Assembly (NCBI GenBank): GCA_024226515.1
Contig: JAAELQ010000199.1
Coordinates: 1-57,417 of the forward strand
Reading direction: 5' to 3'
Origin: a bacterium
Lineage (GTDB): Bacteria; Acidobacteriota; Polarisedimenticolia; Polarisedimenticolales; Polarisedimenticolaceae
DNA: 57,417 nucleotides
Position numbers and translations under genes: made by a program. The first letter of the stretch is position 1, and every line of letters begins with the position of its first letter. Positions 35,201-48,503 of the stretch are shown here, piece by piece. The notes below the pieces were generated by a model. It saw only the letters and a list, made by a program, of their open reading frames with translations, was not told the DNA's origin and ran no database searches.

Positions 35201-35833
35201 CTGCTGGGCCCCGAACAGTCCCCCGCCCAGCCCCTTGCTCCAGTAGAGCTCGGACGGAACGTCGCCGACGATGTCGAGGACGCCGTCCCCGTCGATGTCC
35301 GCGACACCCGCGGCGTAGCTCGTACCGGGCGCGATCAGCGGCACCGCGGGCCCCACCGTGAAGGTCGGGTCGCACTCGTCCGCGTAACCGTTGCCGTTGC
35401 AATCGGGGCTCGTACCCAGCGTGACGTCGCAGTCGTCCGGGAAGCCGCTGCCGTTGCAATCCGGCTCGCACTCGTCCGGCAGCACGTTGCCGTTACAGTC
35501 CGCGCTGGTCCCGGCCGCGACGTCGCAGTCGTCCGGCAGCCCGCTGCCGTTGCAGTCCGGCTCGCACTCGTCCATCAGGAGGTTGTCGTTGCAGTCCTCG
35601 ACCTCGTTGCCGATGATCTGACACACATCGGCCCCGCCGTCGCCGTCACAATCGGGCTGGCACTCGTCGGGGACCCCGTTGACGTCGCAGTCGCGACTGA
35701 CGTTGTCGGCGATATCGTCGGCGTCGGGGATGCCGTTGCCGTTGCAGTCCGGCTCCTGGGCCGAAACGGGCATGGTGGCCAGCAGCAGCACGCCCAGAAA
35801 AACGACGAATGCCCCGAACGAGATCTTCCTCAT
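32204..35833 (-). CDS. Very large secreted protein: alternating Asp/Cys-rich EF-hand-like repeats and FG-GAP propellers
   Basis: A 1209-residue exported protein. The ATG at 35833, with GGGAG upstream, gives a signal peptide ending VSAQ. About 22 short repeats of the form DCNGNGxPDxCE (calcium-loop-like, each with Cys pairs) occur in blocks of roughly 8, 11 and 3, separated by two FG-GAP/VCBS propeller blocks (DLDGDGDxDV...WYEN). The C-terminal part is an FN3-like module ending YFLIRVENSCPG...GEDGLPRSG, shared in form with the TolB-like protein at 54453. It is divergent from the aldolase gene. It is probably a surface-exposed, calcium-stabilised structural or adhesive protein. Confidence 0.85.
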   Translation of the reverse strand: MRKISFGAFVVFLGVLLLATMPVSAQEPDCNGNGIPDADDIADNVSRDCDVNGVPDECQPDCDGDGGADVCQIIGNEVEDCNDNLLMDECEPDCNGSGLPDDCDVAAGTSADCNGNVLPDECEPDCNGSGFPDDCDVTLGTSPDCNGNGYADECDPTFTVGPAVPLIAPGTSYAAGVADIDGDGVLDIVGDVPSELYWSKGLGGGLFGAQQLIGNAFNVVLSLDLADIDADGDTDVLVGAYGDAGAGEGLNWYENTDGRGSFGPPRQVDPIAWFTKGVTADLDGDGDLDVLSSDGPAIHWQENDSGVVTFGPRYPIGPYAASAVNIVTADVDGDGDPDAVTTTSINYVGHVSWYENPGVPQQGWTEHIIIEGLDAPDANWFDIAAADIDGDGDTDIATGWDDATAWFENLGGGDFGIDGSTAHQLSIGAGYSVTIGDLDLDGDNDVLGALWDSQDLLQGFSFGTVWYENPGQGGELRPPAILFDDYGFSNVVADVDGDGASEVITSHISDGVILRRGMDHDCNVNGSLDFCDIAEGISTDCTGDGAPDECEPDCNGNGAADSCDIDAGASLDCNADGVPDECEPDCNANGQSDLCEILAGAATDCDTNGVPDECEADCDDNGVTDTCDIDAGTHADCDFNGVPDLCDPDCDGDGLPDGCEADCNANYLADICEILSGDESDCDGNEIPDSCETELAFESADVGPPARTLAVGDLDGDGDVDVITGRIGVTWYENAGGDPVGAEHNVPGLTPYSIHPVDLDVDGDLDLLVGAGDHVSWHENLDGAGAFAAAVNISTVADDVDWVYSADLDGDGDMDVAHSAGFGARLVWYRNLGGAQSWSARTIVADGGPSVGAYVVRAADLDGDGDRDLVTPRSWYENTDGNGSFAARPLQTGISYGVFVADMDGDGDPDLLVSDNSPRKIVLFRNLDGAGTFGAAEDVMPIQFCWSLVATDLDGDGDLDVVAGTTTGARTYAALNDGTGGFGPEFLLVDEYIEAVWVRAADLDGDGDNDVVTAGDFFYIEDVTWYRNLSDDCNGEGMPDVCLDDCNLNGIGDVCDLRDGASVDCDGNGVPDECDTTCTGSCDADGDLCADDLDCAPADASLWSAPRALDSLRLTHAAGTTSLSWSPPEHPGADSVWYDALRSMSPDDFYGSAECLEADDVDTACTDTHDPGPNDVDYFLIRVENSCPGVASTMGAGEDGLPRSGASCP

Positions 35834-35927
35834 GTTCCGCTCCCGCGACCCTGAACGGTGGGTCGCCGTGTCCCTAGGCGCAGAAAAGCGACGGTCGGGG
35901 CACTCTTGTCGGATGGAGCGGCGTTTC

Positions 35928-35947
35928 GCGGGAGTGTATACTCCCGC
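35928..35947 (+). promoter_or_regulatory. Perfect inverted repeat over a TATACT box upstream of the aldolase
   Basis: GCGGGAGT and ACTCCCGC form an 8-base-pair inverted repeat with a 4-base centre. The centre and right arm contain TATACT (35937-35942), a plausible -10 box for the aldolase gene 38 bases downstream. The arrangement suits an operator overlapping a promoter. A weak -35 and the nearby TTTTT (35951-35955) leave an RNA hairpin as the alternative. Confidence 0.4.
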
Positions 35948-35979
35948 TCGGTTTTTGGGAGTGAGGGGGATTTTCGAAG

Positions 35980-36870
35980 ATGTCCTGGGAAAATCAGCTC
36001 GACAAGATCCGCACACGAGACGGTTTCATCGCGGCGCTGGACCAGAGCGGCGGCAGCACGCCCGGCGCGCTGCGCGCGTACGGCGTCCAGGAAGAAGCCT
36101 ACGCCAACGACGATGAGATGTTCGCGGTCATGCATCAGATGCGCACCAGAATCATGAAGTCGTCCGCCTTCGCCGGCGAACGAATTCTGGGCGCCATCCT
36201 GTTCGAGAACACGCTGGACCGACAGGTCGATGGCCGCGGCTCGGCGGAATACCTGTGGAACGAGAAGAACATCGTCCCGTTCCTGAAGGTCGACAAGGGA
36301 CTGGAAGACGAGTCCGACGGCGTTCGACGGATGAAGCCGATGCCGGATCTAGGTCACCTGCTCGAGAAGGCCACGAAGGCGGGAGTGTTCGGAACGAAGA
36401 TGCGCTCCGTGATCCTGTCGGCCGATGAAAGCGGTATCGCCGATATCGTCAGCCAGCAGTTCGAGATCGGCAAGCAGATCCTGAGTGCCGGTTTGACGCC
36501 GATCATCGAGCCCGAGGTCGACATCAACGCCCCCGACAAGGCCGAGGCCGAGAGGCTGCTGCGCACGCAGCTGCTGACCCAGCTCGACACGCTCGACGGC
36601 GACCGGCAGGTCATGTTCAAGCTGACGCTGCCCGAGCAGCCCGGGTTCTACGGTAGCTGTATCGAGCACCCGCGCATGCTGAAGGTCGTGGCGCTGTCAG
36701 GCGGTTACCCGCGTGACGAGGCCAACCGCAGGTTGGCGCTGAACCCCGGAGTGGTGGCCAGCTTCTCGCGCGCGCTGACCGAGGGACTCTCGGCCCAGCA
36801 GTCCGACGAGGAGTTCAACGGCGCGCTGGACGCTGCGATCTCGGCCATCTTCCAGGCATCCTGCGCCTAG
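35980..36870 (+). CDS. Class I fructose-1,6-bisphosphate aldolase
   Basis: A 296-residue Schiff-base aldolase splitting fructose-1,6-bisphosphate in glycolysis and forming it in gluconeogenesis. The family start SWENQLDKIRTRDGFIAALDQSGGSTPGAL is unmistakable. ILFENTLDRQ, NIVPFLKVDKGL and PIIEPEVDI are further family signatures. The lysine in VMFKLTLPEQPG (about residue 213) is the likely Schiff-base residue. A GAGGGGG ribosome site precedes the ATG. It is a single gene, ending just before an intrinsic terminator shared with the RND operon. Confidence 0.95.
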   Translation: MSWENQLDKIRTRDGFIAALDQSGGSTPGALRAYGVQEEAYANDDEMFAVMHQMRTRIMKSSAFAGERILGAILFENTLDRQVDGRGSAEYLWNEKNIVPFLKVDKGLEDESDGVRRMKPMPDLGHLLEKATKAGVFGTKMRSVILSADESGIADIVSQQFEIGKQILSAGLTPIIEPEVDINAPDKAEAERLLRTQLLTQLDTLDGDRQVMFKLTLPEQPGFYGSCIEHPRMLKVVALSGGYPRDEANRRLALNPGVVASFSRALTEGLSAQQSDEEFNGALDAAISAIFQASCA

Positions 36871-36883
36871 CGAGAAAACGAAA

Positions 36884-36905
36884 GCCCGGGCGCTTTCGCC
36901 CGGGC
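36884..36905 (-). terminator. Intrinsic terminator of the RND operon
   Basis: GCCCGGGCG and CGCCCGGGC form a 9-base-pair GC-rich stem with a 4-base loop. Read on the minus strand the stem is followed by TTTCGTTTTC, a U-rich tail, so it ends transcription of the permease gene that stops at 36944. It sits 14 bases after the convergent aldolase gene and could also help end that message. Confidence 0.7.
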
Positions 36906-36943
36906 CCTCGCCGTCAACTCGCGGGAAGCGGGTGTGTCTTCAG

Positions 36944-39900
36944 TCAGGTTGCGTCGATCGCATCCGGTTCCACCGCCGGCAACTCGGGCTGCACGCCGTG
37001 CTCCTCGCCGATCACGCCGACCAGGACACGCCGCCAGACCGCCTGCAGGGCCTCGCGCAGATCGTCGAACAACGAGTAGAACACGGGAACGACCAGCAGC
37101 GTGAGCAACGTTGCCGTCGTCATGCCGCCGATCAGCGTCAACGCGAAGCTGGTATAGCTCAGTCCGATGCTGTTCGCGCCGGCAAAGGCCAGCGGGATCA
37201 GGCCGCCGATCGTCGTGATGGCCGTCATCATGATCGGCCGGAAGCGGCGGTCGGTCGCCGTCAGCACCGCGTCCCTGCGCGACTGCCCCTGTTCGCGTAA
37301 TCGGTTGACGTAGTCGATCAGCACGATGCCGTTGTTGACCACGACTCCGACCAGCAGCACCATCGCGACCACTCCGAGAAAATCGATATCGAAGCCCATC
37401 ACGAAGTGAATCCAGTAGACGCCCAGAATCGACAACGGGATGGTGAGAATGATCGAGAACGGGAGCGAGAAGCTCTCGAAGAGAAAGCCCATCAACAGGA
37501 AGATGAAGACGATCGAGAGAATGAGCGCATTGCGCATCACCTTCAGATCTTCGTTGAACGCCTGACGCGATCCCCCCTCGCCGAACGAAAGGCCCTCGGG
37601 CAGGTCGATTCCGGCCGTCAGCAAGGCGAGCCGCGTCCGCGTTTCTTCCTCCTTGCCCTCTTCCAGCTCGAGCGTGATCGCTCGCGCCATGCGCTTGTTG
37701 CGCCGGAAGATCGACCCCGGCGGGTCGATGAACTTGGTGTCGGTCAGCGCGGACACCGGCAAGAACTCACCGTCGTTGGTCGGCACCATGAAGTCGGCCA
37801 GCTCGGTCAGACTCTCGCGGTCCTCTTCCTGGAATCGAATTCGGACCGGGATCTCCTTGCCGTCGCGGTAGAACTTGGGCAGCGCCGTGCCACGCAGCGC
37901 CAGGCCGACGACACCGGCGACGACTTGCGGGTTGACGCCGTAGTGCTGCGTCCGGTCGCGATCGACGACCAGCGCCAGCTCGCTGGGCAGCGGCTCGTTG
38001 CGCCCCTTCAGCCCCAGCACGCCGTCGACACGCACGAAGACGTCCTCGAGCGATTCCTTGATGTCGTCGAGCAGCTCGGCATCCTCGCCGTTGATGATCA
38101 CGGTGTGGATGCTCTTGTCTTCCTTCTCCTCGCCGGCCTCCTGATCGCCCATCACGATCAGCTTCAGCCCTGCCTTCTTGGGCAGCGCGTTGCGCACGGC
38201 CTCGGTCGCCTCGGACGGACTGACGTCGGAGGAACGCGGGGTGGTGAACCAGCCCTGCAGCTCGCCGTGGGTCTTGCGATGGAACAGGAACCAGCCCTCG
38301 AGACCCAGCTCTTCCTGCTTCGCTTCAACGACCTTCTCGGCCTCGAGGAACCACTCTTCCGCTTCTTCGAGAGTCGTGTTCTGCGCCAGCTCGATCTCGA
38401 AGCCGAAGCCCCCGCGCTCTTCCTGTTGAACCTCGACGAACGTGACTTCCTTCATCGCCGTCGCGGCCGTGATGACGAAGACTCCGATAATCGCCAGCAC
38501 GAGCTCCACCCGGCGTACGACGAAGAAGCTCAGCAGCCGGTTGTATGCGCGGTTGATGCGCCCGAACGTCGTGTCGTAGCCCCAACGCAGAAAACCGGTC
38601 AGTCGACCGTGAACGCGGCGCACGGGCGTGGACGTCTTGTCTTCCTCCGCGTTCTCGGACAACGTGAGGTAGACCGCCAGCGGGATGAAGACGAGGGCCA
38701 CCAGCAGCGATCCGGCCACCGAGACACAGACCGGCAACGCCAGTCGCAGCATGAAGAACTGCCCGGGGCCGTCGGCCAGCGCGACCGGCAGGAAGACCAC
38801 GATCGTGGTCAACGTCGACATCGTGATCGCGAGCCCGACCTCGCCCGCGCCGTGGATGCAGGCGTCACGCCGCTCCATTCCGGCGCGATGCAGCCGGTGG
38901 ATGTTCTCCGCAACGACGACGGAGTTGTCGACCAGCAGGCCGACGCAGATCATCAGCCCCAGCAGGGTCAACAGGTTCAGCGTCTCGCCGAAGAAGTACA
39001 TCGCCGTCAGGCCGATGACCATGCTGAGTGGGATCGACAGCGCCAGGATCAGGGTCAGCCGGAAACGACGCAGGAAGAACATCAGCACGACGCCGGCGAG
39101 CATGCCGCCGATCATGCCCGAGTTGAGCAATGTCGACAGCGACTCGTCGATCACGTCGCCCTGGCTGAACAACGTGACCGTCTCGAGCTGGCTCAGACGC
39201 GGATCGTCCTTGAAGCCCTCGACGGTCTCCTTCACCGCCATCGAGACATCGCGAATGTTGGCGTCGCCTTCCTTCAACACGACGACCGCCACCGCGGGCT
39301 TGCTCATCGCGCGGACGCGGAAGTCCTTCTCCGGTTGCTCGTAGCTGATCCGCGCGACGTCACCCAGACGCACGGATTCCGAGACCAGACGATTCTGCAG
39401 CTCTTCGAGGCTGCTGTATTTGGCCATCGAGCGCAGCATCAACTTGCGCGAGCCGTCGCGCACGTTGCCACTGGACAGCGTGAAATTGTCACCGTTCAGC
39501 GTCTGGGCCAGCTCGAACAGATTCAATCCGGCCGAGGCTGCCTTCTCACGGTCGATCTCGATCAGGATTTCTTTCTCGAGCAGCCCGTCGACCTCGACCG
39601 AGGCCACACCGTCCACACGCTCGAGGCGCATCACGATGTTGTCGTGGATCAGGTTGTAGTGATCCGCGGCCGACTCGTCGATCGCTACGCCCATCACGTA
39701 AACCGGGAATCCGGACGGGTCGTGTTTCTGCACGTACGCGCGGTCGATATCCGAGGGAAAGCGCGCCTTGGCCCGCTCGACCCGGTCCCGCACCTCGCGG
39801 TAGGCGACGTCCATGTCGGTGCCGTGTTTGAACGGCAACCAGACAAAGCCGAAGCCGGTGCGCGAGAGCGTGAACATGTTCTTGATGCCACGCACCGTGC

Positions 39901-40140
39901 TCATCTCTTCTTCGAGCGGCAGGATCACTTTGTCCAGCACTTCCTGCGACGGTGCGTCGTCCCACGGGACGCGTACCGACAGGAACGGATCCTCGAAGCC
40001 GCGCGGGATCAGCTCGACCGGGATGCGCGAGGCGGCGATCGCACCCACGACGAGCGTGGTCATGAAGATCACCAGGACGGTGATCCGGCGATCGAGCGAC
40101 AGGCGCGAGAGACGGCCTTCCTTCTGGTACTCGCGAGCGG

Positions 40141-40144
<4 letters not shown>
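36944..40144 (-). CDS. RND efflux permease (AcrB/HAE1-like), second of two
   Basis: A 1066-residue inner-membrane pump of ordinary RND length. The N-terminal helix (ITVLVIFMTTLVVGAIAA), the first porter region and the TM4 motif GLLVDNSVVVAENIHR are typical, and the second half repeats the pattern with GVVVNNGIVLIDYVNRLREQG. The GTG start overlaps the stop of the larger permease as GTGA. It is the last gene of the adaptor-permease-permease operon. Two permeases per adaptor suggests a hetero-trimeric pump like MdtBC. The substrate is unknown and no TolC-type outer-membrane gene is adjacent. Confidence 0.93.
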
Positions 40145-44123
<3,979 letters not shown>

Positions 44124-44127
<4 letters not shown>

Positions 44128-45350
44128 GAGTCGGACCTTCCGGCGACCTCGGTCACCGCCTCGCCCTCGGCGTCCTCGTCCTCTTCGGTCGGGTCACCGG
44201 GCAGGCGGACGAGGCCGCCGTCCTTCAGGCCGGTCTGTCCGGCGATCACGACCTGATCGCCTTCGGTGACGCCGTCCGTCGGGAGGATGAAGTTCTTGTC
44301 GGCCAGCGCGGGCGTGAGGAACACGCGCTCGACGCGACGCTCTTCGCCGAGGCGGTAGACGAAAATCTGATCGTTGTCGTAGATCAGCGCGCGCTTGGGT
44401 ACCAGCACGGCGTCGTCACGGGTGGCCATGACGAGATCGACGTCGACGTACTGCCCGGGGCGCAGCCCCCGCTGACCGCCGACGTCCACGGTCACCTTGA
44501 CCGTACCCGAGCGCGGATCGACGATCGGCGCGATGCGGCTGACCGTGCCCATGTACTCGGTGTTCGACGCGCTCTGCGATTCGATGCGCGCGCTCAAACC
44601 GGCGCGCAGCTGCTCGAGGTGCTTCTCGGGTACGAAGATGCGGGCCACGATCGAATCGAAGTCGATGATGTCGAACAGGTGCTGGCTGATCTGTACCTGG
44701 TCGCCCAGGTTGACCATGCGCGAGGTGATCGTCCCGGCGATCGGGGCGCGCACCTCGGTGTAGCCCAGCTCGCGCTGTGCGTCTTTCTTGCGGATGTTCA
44801 ACTGCTCGAGCTCGTAGGTCGCGTCGTTGAATTCCTGTTCGCTGATCAGCTTCTGGTCGTAGAGGCGCTGCTGGCGCTTGTACTCGCGCTGGGCCTTGAC
44901 CAGCTCTTTGTCCACCTTGGACAGCTCGCTGCGCTGCTCGGCGTCCTGCAGCCGCAGGAGGATCTGCCCCTGGCTGACGGCGTCGCCCTCTTCCACGAGC
45001 AGCCCGATCACGCGACGGCTGGCCTCGGAGAACACCCCGACCTGGCTCTCGGCCTCGAGGTTGGTCGAGAAGCGCAGGATCGACTCGATCTCGCCGCGGG
45101 AGAGAGCCGCGACCTCGACCGGCACCGCCTCTTCCGTCTTCTCTTCTTCCTCTTCGCCGTCCTTGCCGGACTTACCCTCGGAGTCCTTGCCGTCGGCGTC
45201 CTTGTCCGACTTCGACTTCGAGGCCGTCTCGGTCTCGCCCTTCTCGCCGGTCGACGCATTCGCGTTGTCCGACGTCGTGCACCCGAGCATTCCGCCCGAA
45301 AGGGCCAGCACCAACACGATCGACAACAGCGCCAAGATTTTCCTGTTCAC
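44124..45350 (-). CDS. RND periplasmic adaptor (membrane fusion) lipoprotein
   Basis: A 408-residue HlyD/AcrA-type adaptor. The signal peptide ends in a lipobox GMLGC, followed by a long highly charged linker of Lys, Asp and Glu. The biotinyl-lipoyl-like parts (GLLVEEGDAVSQGQILLRL and YTEVRAPIAGTITSRMVNLGDQV) flank a coiled-coil hairpin rich in Glu, Lys and Gln. The beta-barrel part follows (VDPRSGTVKVTVDV). GGGAGG precedes the GTG at 45350. It starts the operon and is translationally coupled to the enlarged permease. Confidence 0.92.
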
Positions 45351-45640
45351 GAGTTCCTCCCGGAGTCCTGCGGTCCGTACCCTGACCGACAGATAAACGA
45401 CCCCGTTCTTCTATACGCGACACACGCGATTCGAGTTCCGGCCGTGCCGGGGAGCCGAATGCCTAATTCCTTATTTACTACGACCTTGCCGCCGAAAGAT
45501 TACAGCCGCTTCCGGGGGGCTGCACCCCTGATTTTCCCGGTCCGGAGAGCATTCGGACTCCCGGGACTGGGCTCGGCCCGCGCCACGCGATAGAATCCCG
45601 CTTTTGGCCGGATTTCCACAGAAAAATCGAGGGTTTCGAG
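45351..45640. promoter_or_regulatory. Divergent intergenic region between RND operon and ftcD
   Basis: The largest gap in the window (290 bases). On the plus strand TAGAAT at 45591-45596 is a plausible -10 box for ftcD, 44 bases before its ATG. On the minus strand TATAGA in the stretch near 45410-45415 could serve the efflux operon. No operator palindrome or regulator gene is apparent. The stretch near 45465-45480 is unusually AT-rich for this genome. Confidence 0.3.
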
Positions 45641-47308
45641 ATGAAGCTGATCGAGTGCGTGCCGAATTTCAGCGAGGGTCGGGATCGGGGGGTGATCGAC
45701 GCGATCACCGCCGAGATTTCGGGGGTCGAGGGCGCCACCCTGCTGGACGTCGACCCCGGGGTGGCCACCAACCGCACCGTGGTGACCCTGGCCGGCCCTC
45801 CGGACGCCGTCGTGGAGGCCGCCTTCCGGGCGATCCGCCGCGCCTCGGAGCTGATCGACATGTCCCGCCACTCGGGCGAGCACGCGCGGATGGGCGCCAC
45901 AGACGTGTGCCCGTTCGTCCCCATGCAGGGGGCCACGATGGCCGACTGCGTCGAGGCAGCGAAGAAGCTCGGCAAACGCGTGGGCGAAGAGCTGGGGATC
46001 CCGGTCTACCTCTACGGCGAGGCCGCGACGCGGCCCGAGCGCGTGCGGCTGCCCGACATCCGTCAGGGCGAGTACGAGGCGCTGCCGGAGAAGTTGAAAC
46101 AGCCCGACTTCGCGCCGGACTTCGGCAAGGCGAAGTTCAACGAGCGCAGCGGCGCCACCGGGATCGGCGCGCGCGAGTTCCTGATCGCCTGGAACGTCAA
46201 CCTCAACACGCGCGAGCGCAAGCTGGCCAACAAGATCGCGGCCGAGCTGCGCGAGAAAGGCAAGCTGAAGCGCAACGCCGCCGGCAAGTTCGTGCGCGGC
46301 GAGGACGGCAAGGTGCTGCGCGAGCCGGGACGCTTCACGCATCTCCAGGGCGGCGGCTGGTACATCGACGAGTACAAGCGCGCTCAGGTCTCGTTCAACA
46401 TCATGGATTTCCGCAAGACGCCGATGCACGACGTGTTCGATGCCTCCTGCGACGTGGGCGCGGACGTCGGCGTGCGCGTGACCGGCAGCGAGCTGGTCGG
46501 CCTGGTCCCGCTGGAGGCGATGCTGGCCGCCGGAGACCACTACCTGGCCCGGCAGGGTCGCACCAGCGGCATCCCGGAGCACGAGCGGATCCACGCCGCC
46601 GTGCTCAGCATGGGCCTCGGCGAGCTGGCGCCGTTCGACCCGGTCGAGAACATCATCGAGTACAGGTACCGCGGCGCCGCGAGCGGGCTGAAGGCGATGC
46701 GGCTGACCGAGTTCGCGGACGAGCTGTCGGCCGACTCCCCCGCCCCGGGCGGAGGCAGCGTGGCCGCGCTGTGCGGCTCGCTCTCCGCAGCGCTGTCGGC
46801 GATGGTCGCCGCGCTGACCTGGTCCAAGAAGGGCATGGAGGAAGCGCGGCCCGAGATGCACGAGATCGGCGTTGCCGGTCAGCGGCTGAAGGACTGGTTC
46901 ATGGATGCGGTGGACCGCGACACCGACGCGTTCAACGCGGTGCTCGCGGCGCGGCGTCTGCCGAAGAAGACCGAGGAAGAGCAGGCCGCGCGCGACACCG
47001 CGATCGAGCAGGCCAACCAGGAGGCGACGCGCATCCCGCTGGCCGTGCTGGAGAACAGCGTCCTGGCGCTGGAGCTGGCTGCCCGCGTGGCGCGCGGCGG
47101 CAACCCGGCGTCGGTGTCGGATGCCGGCGTCGGCGGGGCGGTCGCGCTGGCCGCCGCGGAGGGCGCCGCGCTGAACGTGAAGATCAACCTGCCGTCGATC
47201 ACGGACACCGACGTACACGACGAGCTCGACGCCGCTCAGCAGCGGCTCGTCGAGCGGGCGCGCAAACTGGCGGTCGAGGTGCGTGGGATCGTGGAGGAGA
47301 CGCTCTGA
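45641..47308 (+). CDS. ftcD: Bifunctional glutamate formimidoyltransferase / formiminotetrahydrofolate cyclodeaminase
   Basis: A 555-residue fusion acting in histidine breakdown. It moves the formimino group of formiminoglutamate to tetrahydrofolate and then forms methenyl-tetrahydrofolate with release of ammonia. The transferase half starts MKLIECVPNFSEGRD and carries RHSGEHARMGATDVCPF with His81, which corresponds to the catalytic His82 of the mammalian enzyme. The cyclodeaminase half begins near residue 350 with FADELSADSPAPGGGSVAALCGSL. The length matches animal FTCD (about 540). No other hut genes lie in the window. The product glutamate links it to the glutamate dehydrogenase and oxoprolinase genes. 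Confidence 0.95.
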   Translation: MKLIECVPNFSEGRDRGVIDAITAEISGVEGATLLDVDPGVATNRTVVTLAGPPDAVVEAAFRAIRRASELIDMSRHSGEHARMGATDVCPFVPMQGATMADCVEAAKKLGKRVGEELGIPVYLYGEAATRPERVRLPDIRQGEYEALPEKLKQPDFAPDFGKAKFNERSGATGIGAREFLIAWNVNLNTRERKLANKIAAELREKGKLKRNAAGKFVRGEDGKVLREPGRFTHLQGGGWYIDEYKRAQVSFNIMDFRKTPMHDVFDASCDVGADVGVRVTGSELVGLVPLEAMLAAGDHYLARQGRTSGIPEHERIHAAVLSMGLGELAPFDPVENIIEYRYRGAASGLKAMRLTEFADELSADSPAPGGGSVAALCGSLSAALSAMVAALTWSKKGMEEARPEMHEIGVAGQRLKDWFMDAVDRDTDAFNAVLAARRLPKKTEEEQAARDTAIEQANQEATRIPLAVLENSVLALELAARVARGGNPASVSDAGVGGAVALAAAEGAALNVKINLPSITDTDVHDELDAAQQRLVERARKLAVEVRGIVEETL

Positions 47309-47330
47309 CGCTCGGCACCCTGTTTGACCG

Positions 47331-47336
47331 TATAAT
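47331..47336 (+). promoter_or_regulatory. Consensus -10 box before the beta-helix gene
   Basis: TATAAT stands 36 bases before the ATG of the beta-helix gene. The -35 position holds no good match, so an activator or another sigma factor may be used. GGAGG at about 47360 serves as the ribosome site. Confidence 0.4.
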
Positions 47337-47372
47337 CGAGCCAACTCGGGTCCGGTTACGGAGGGTGCAACG

Positions 47373-48467
47373 ATGAGAAGAGTCGCGTTCTGGTCTGTCG
47401 TTCTCGTGCTGGCTGCCGTCGTACCGGCGGGCGCAGAGGAAGGCAAGATCCCGATCTTCGAGCCGACGGTCATCACCGAGTCGGGGAAGTACATCGTCAC
47501 GCGGGCGATCACCCATTCGGCGAAGATCGTCGACATTGTCGGCACCGGCGTGGAGAAGGTCGAGATCGATCTCAACGGCTTCGACCTGACTCTGACGACC
47601 GGCATGCAGTCGGTCATCGAGGCCACCGGGTTGAAGCGCCTCGTCGTTCGCAACGGATCTCTGACAACGACGGGACGGGGGATCCGAGCCTACGGCGTCA
47701 TCGGAGGAGGCGGAGAACTCTCGACGGAGGTCACACTCGAAGACCTCGAAGTGCGCAACGGAACCGAGGGGCTCCGGCTGGATGACGTATCCACTTTCGC
47801 CGTGCGGCGTTGCATCCTGACGAATCAGAGTCGAGAAGGGATCTTCGTCGTCGGGGCCGGTTCCAGCGAACCGGTTCAGGCGGGCCTGATCGAGAGCAAC
47901 GTGGTCATCAAGCGCAGTAACGTGGATCCCATCGACTCCGCGATCCGTATCGTCGACAACAACCGTAACATCACGGTCCGCGACAACCGAGTCGACTCGG
48001 CGACCTCGGGCATCACGGTCGCCGGCACGACCAGTCTGACGATCGAGCGCAACAACTTGAACGTCGGTGGAACGGGTATCTTCGTCACCAACACCTCCAA
48101 CTGCCAGGTCCGAAACAACGTCGCCTACAACACCGGAACCGCGACGATCGGTCTTCACCTGAGCAGCACGGAGAGCTGCCAGGTGACCGACAACGTACTC
48201 AGCGAGTTCACTGCTTCCGGGATGTACCTGGTCGACGACTCGGCCCGTAACTTCATCAAACACAACACGCTGAACAACAACGGCGAGTACGGGATCCACT
48301 TCGACGGCTCGACCAGCACTTCGAACGTCTACGGCGGCAACACCGGCTTCGGCAACGTCGGCGCGGGAACCTGCTCTCCGAGCGGAAGCTCGTGCGGCAC
48401 GCCCGGCGTCTGCGACGAGGCGAGCAACGTCTCGTCGGGCGGCAACCGCCTGCCCGGAAGCTGCTGA
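47373..48467 (+). CDS. Secreted right-handed parallel beta-helix protein
   Basis: A 364-residue exported protein with a signal peptide ending near PAGA. The rest is a ladder of short strands rich in Asn, Thr, Val and Ile (NITVRDNRVDSATSGITV, LTIERNNLNVGGTGIFV, CQVRNNVAYNTGTATIGL), the mark of a pectate-lyase-like beta-helix with Asn ladders. I see no catalytic motif of a polysaccharide lyase. The C-terminus is Cys-rich and ends NRLPGSC, recalling the end of the TolB-like and FG-GAP proteins here. GGAGG precedes the ATG. A relic of a paralogue lies at 30598. Confidence 0.85.
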   Translation: MRRVAFWSVVLVLAAVVPAGAEEGKIPIFEPTVITESGKYIVTRAITHSAKIVDIVGTGVEKVEIDLNGFDLTLTTGMQSVIEATGLKRLVVRNGSLTTTGRGIRAYGVIGGGGELSTEVTLEDLEVRNGTEGLRLDDVSTFAVRRCILTNQSREGIFVVGAGSSEPVQAGLIESNVVIKRSNVDPIDSAIRIVDNNRNITVRDNRVDSATSGITVAGTTSLTIERNNLNVGGTGIFVTNTSNCQVRNNVAYNTGTATIGLHLSSTESCQVTDNVLSEFTASGMYLVDDSARNFIKHNTLNNNGEYGIHFDGSTSTSNVYGGNTGFGNVGAGTCSPSGSSCGTPGVCDEASNVSSGGNRLPGSC

Positions 48468-48503
48468 GCTCAGTCGCTCAACCCGAGAGTCTGACCCCGC
48501 TCT

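Noticed and set aside
33800..35760. A regularly repeated pattern that looks at first like a CRISPR or satellite array
   Set aside because: The repeat is in frame and encodes the DCNGNGxPDxCE protein units; there are no unique spacers or cas genes.
38900..38950. Loss of the second TM4 aspartate in both RND pumps
   Set aside because: Many HAE1-type permeases have Asn or Ser there, so it is not unusual.
45503..45530. Possible H-type pseudoknot (CAGCC with GGCTG, and GGGG with CCCC) upstream of ftcD
   Set aside because: It lies upstream of the likely -10 box, so it would not be in the ftcD message, and it matches no riboswitch consensus I know.
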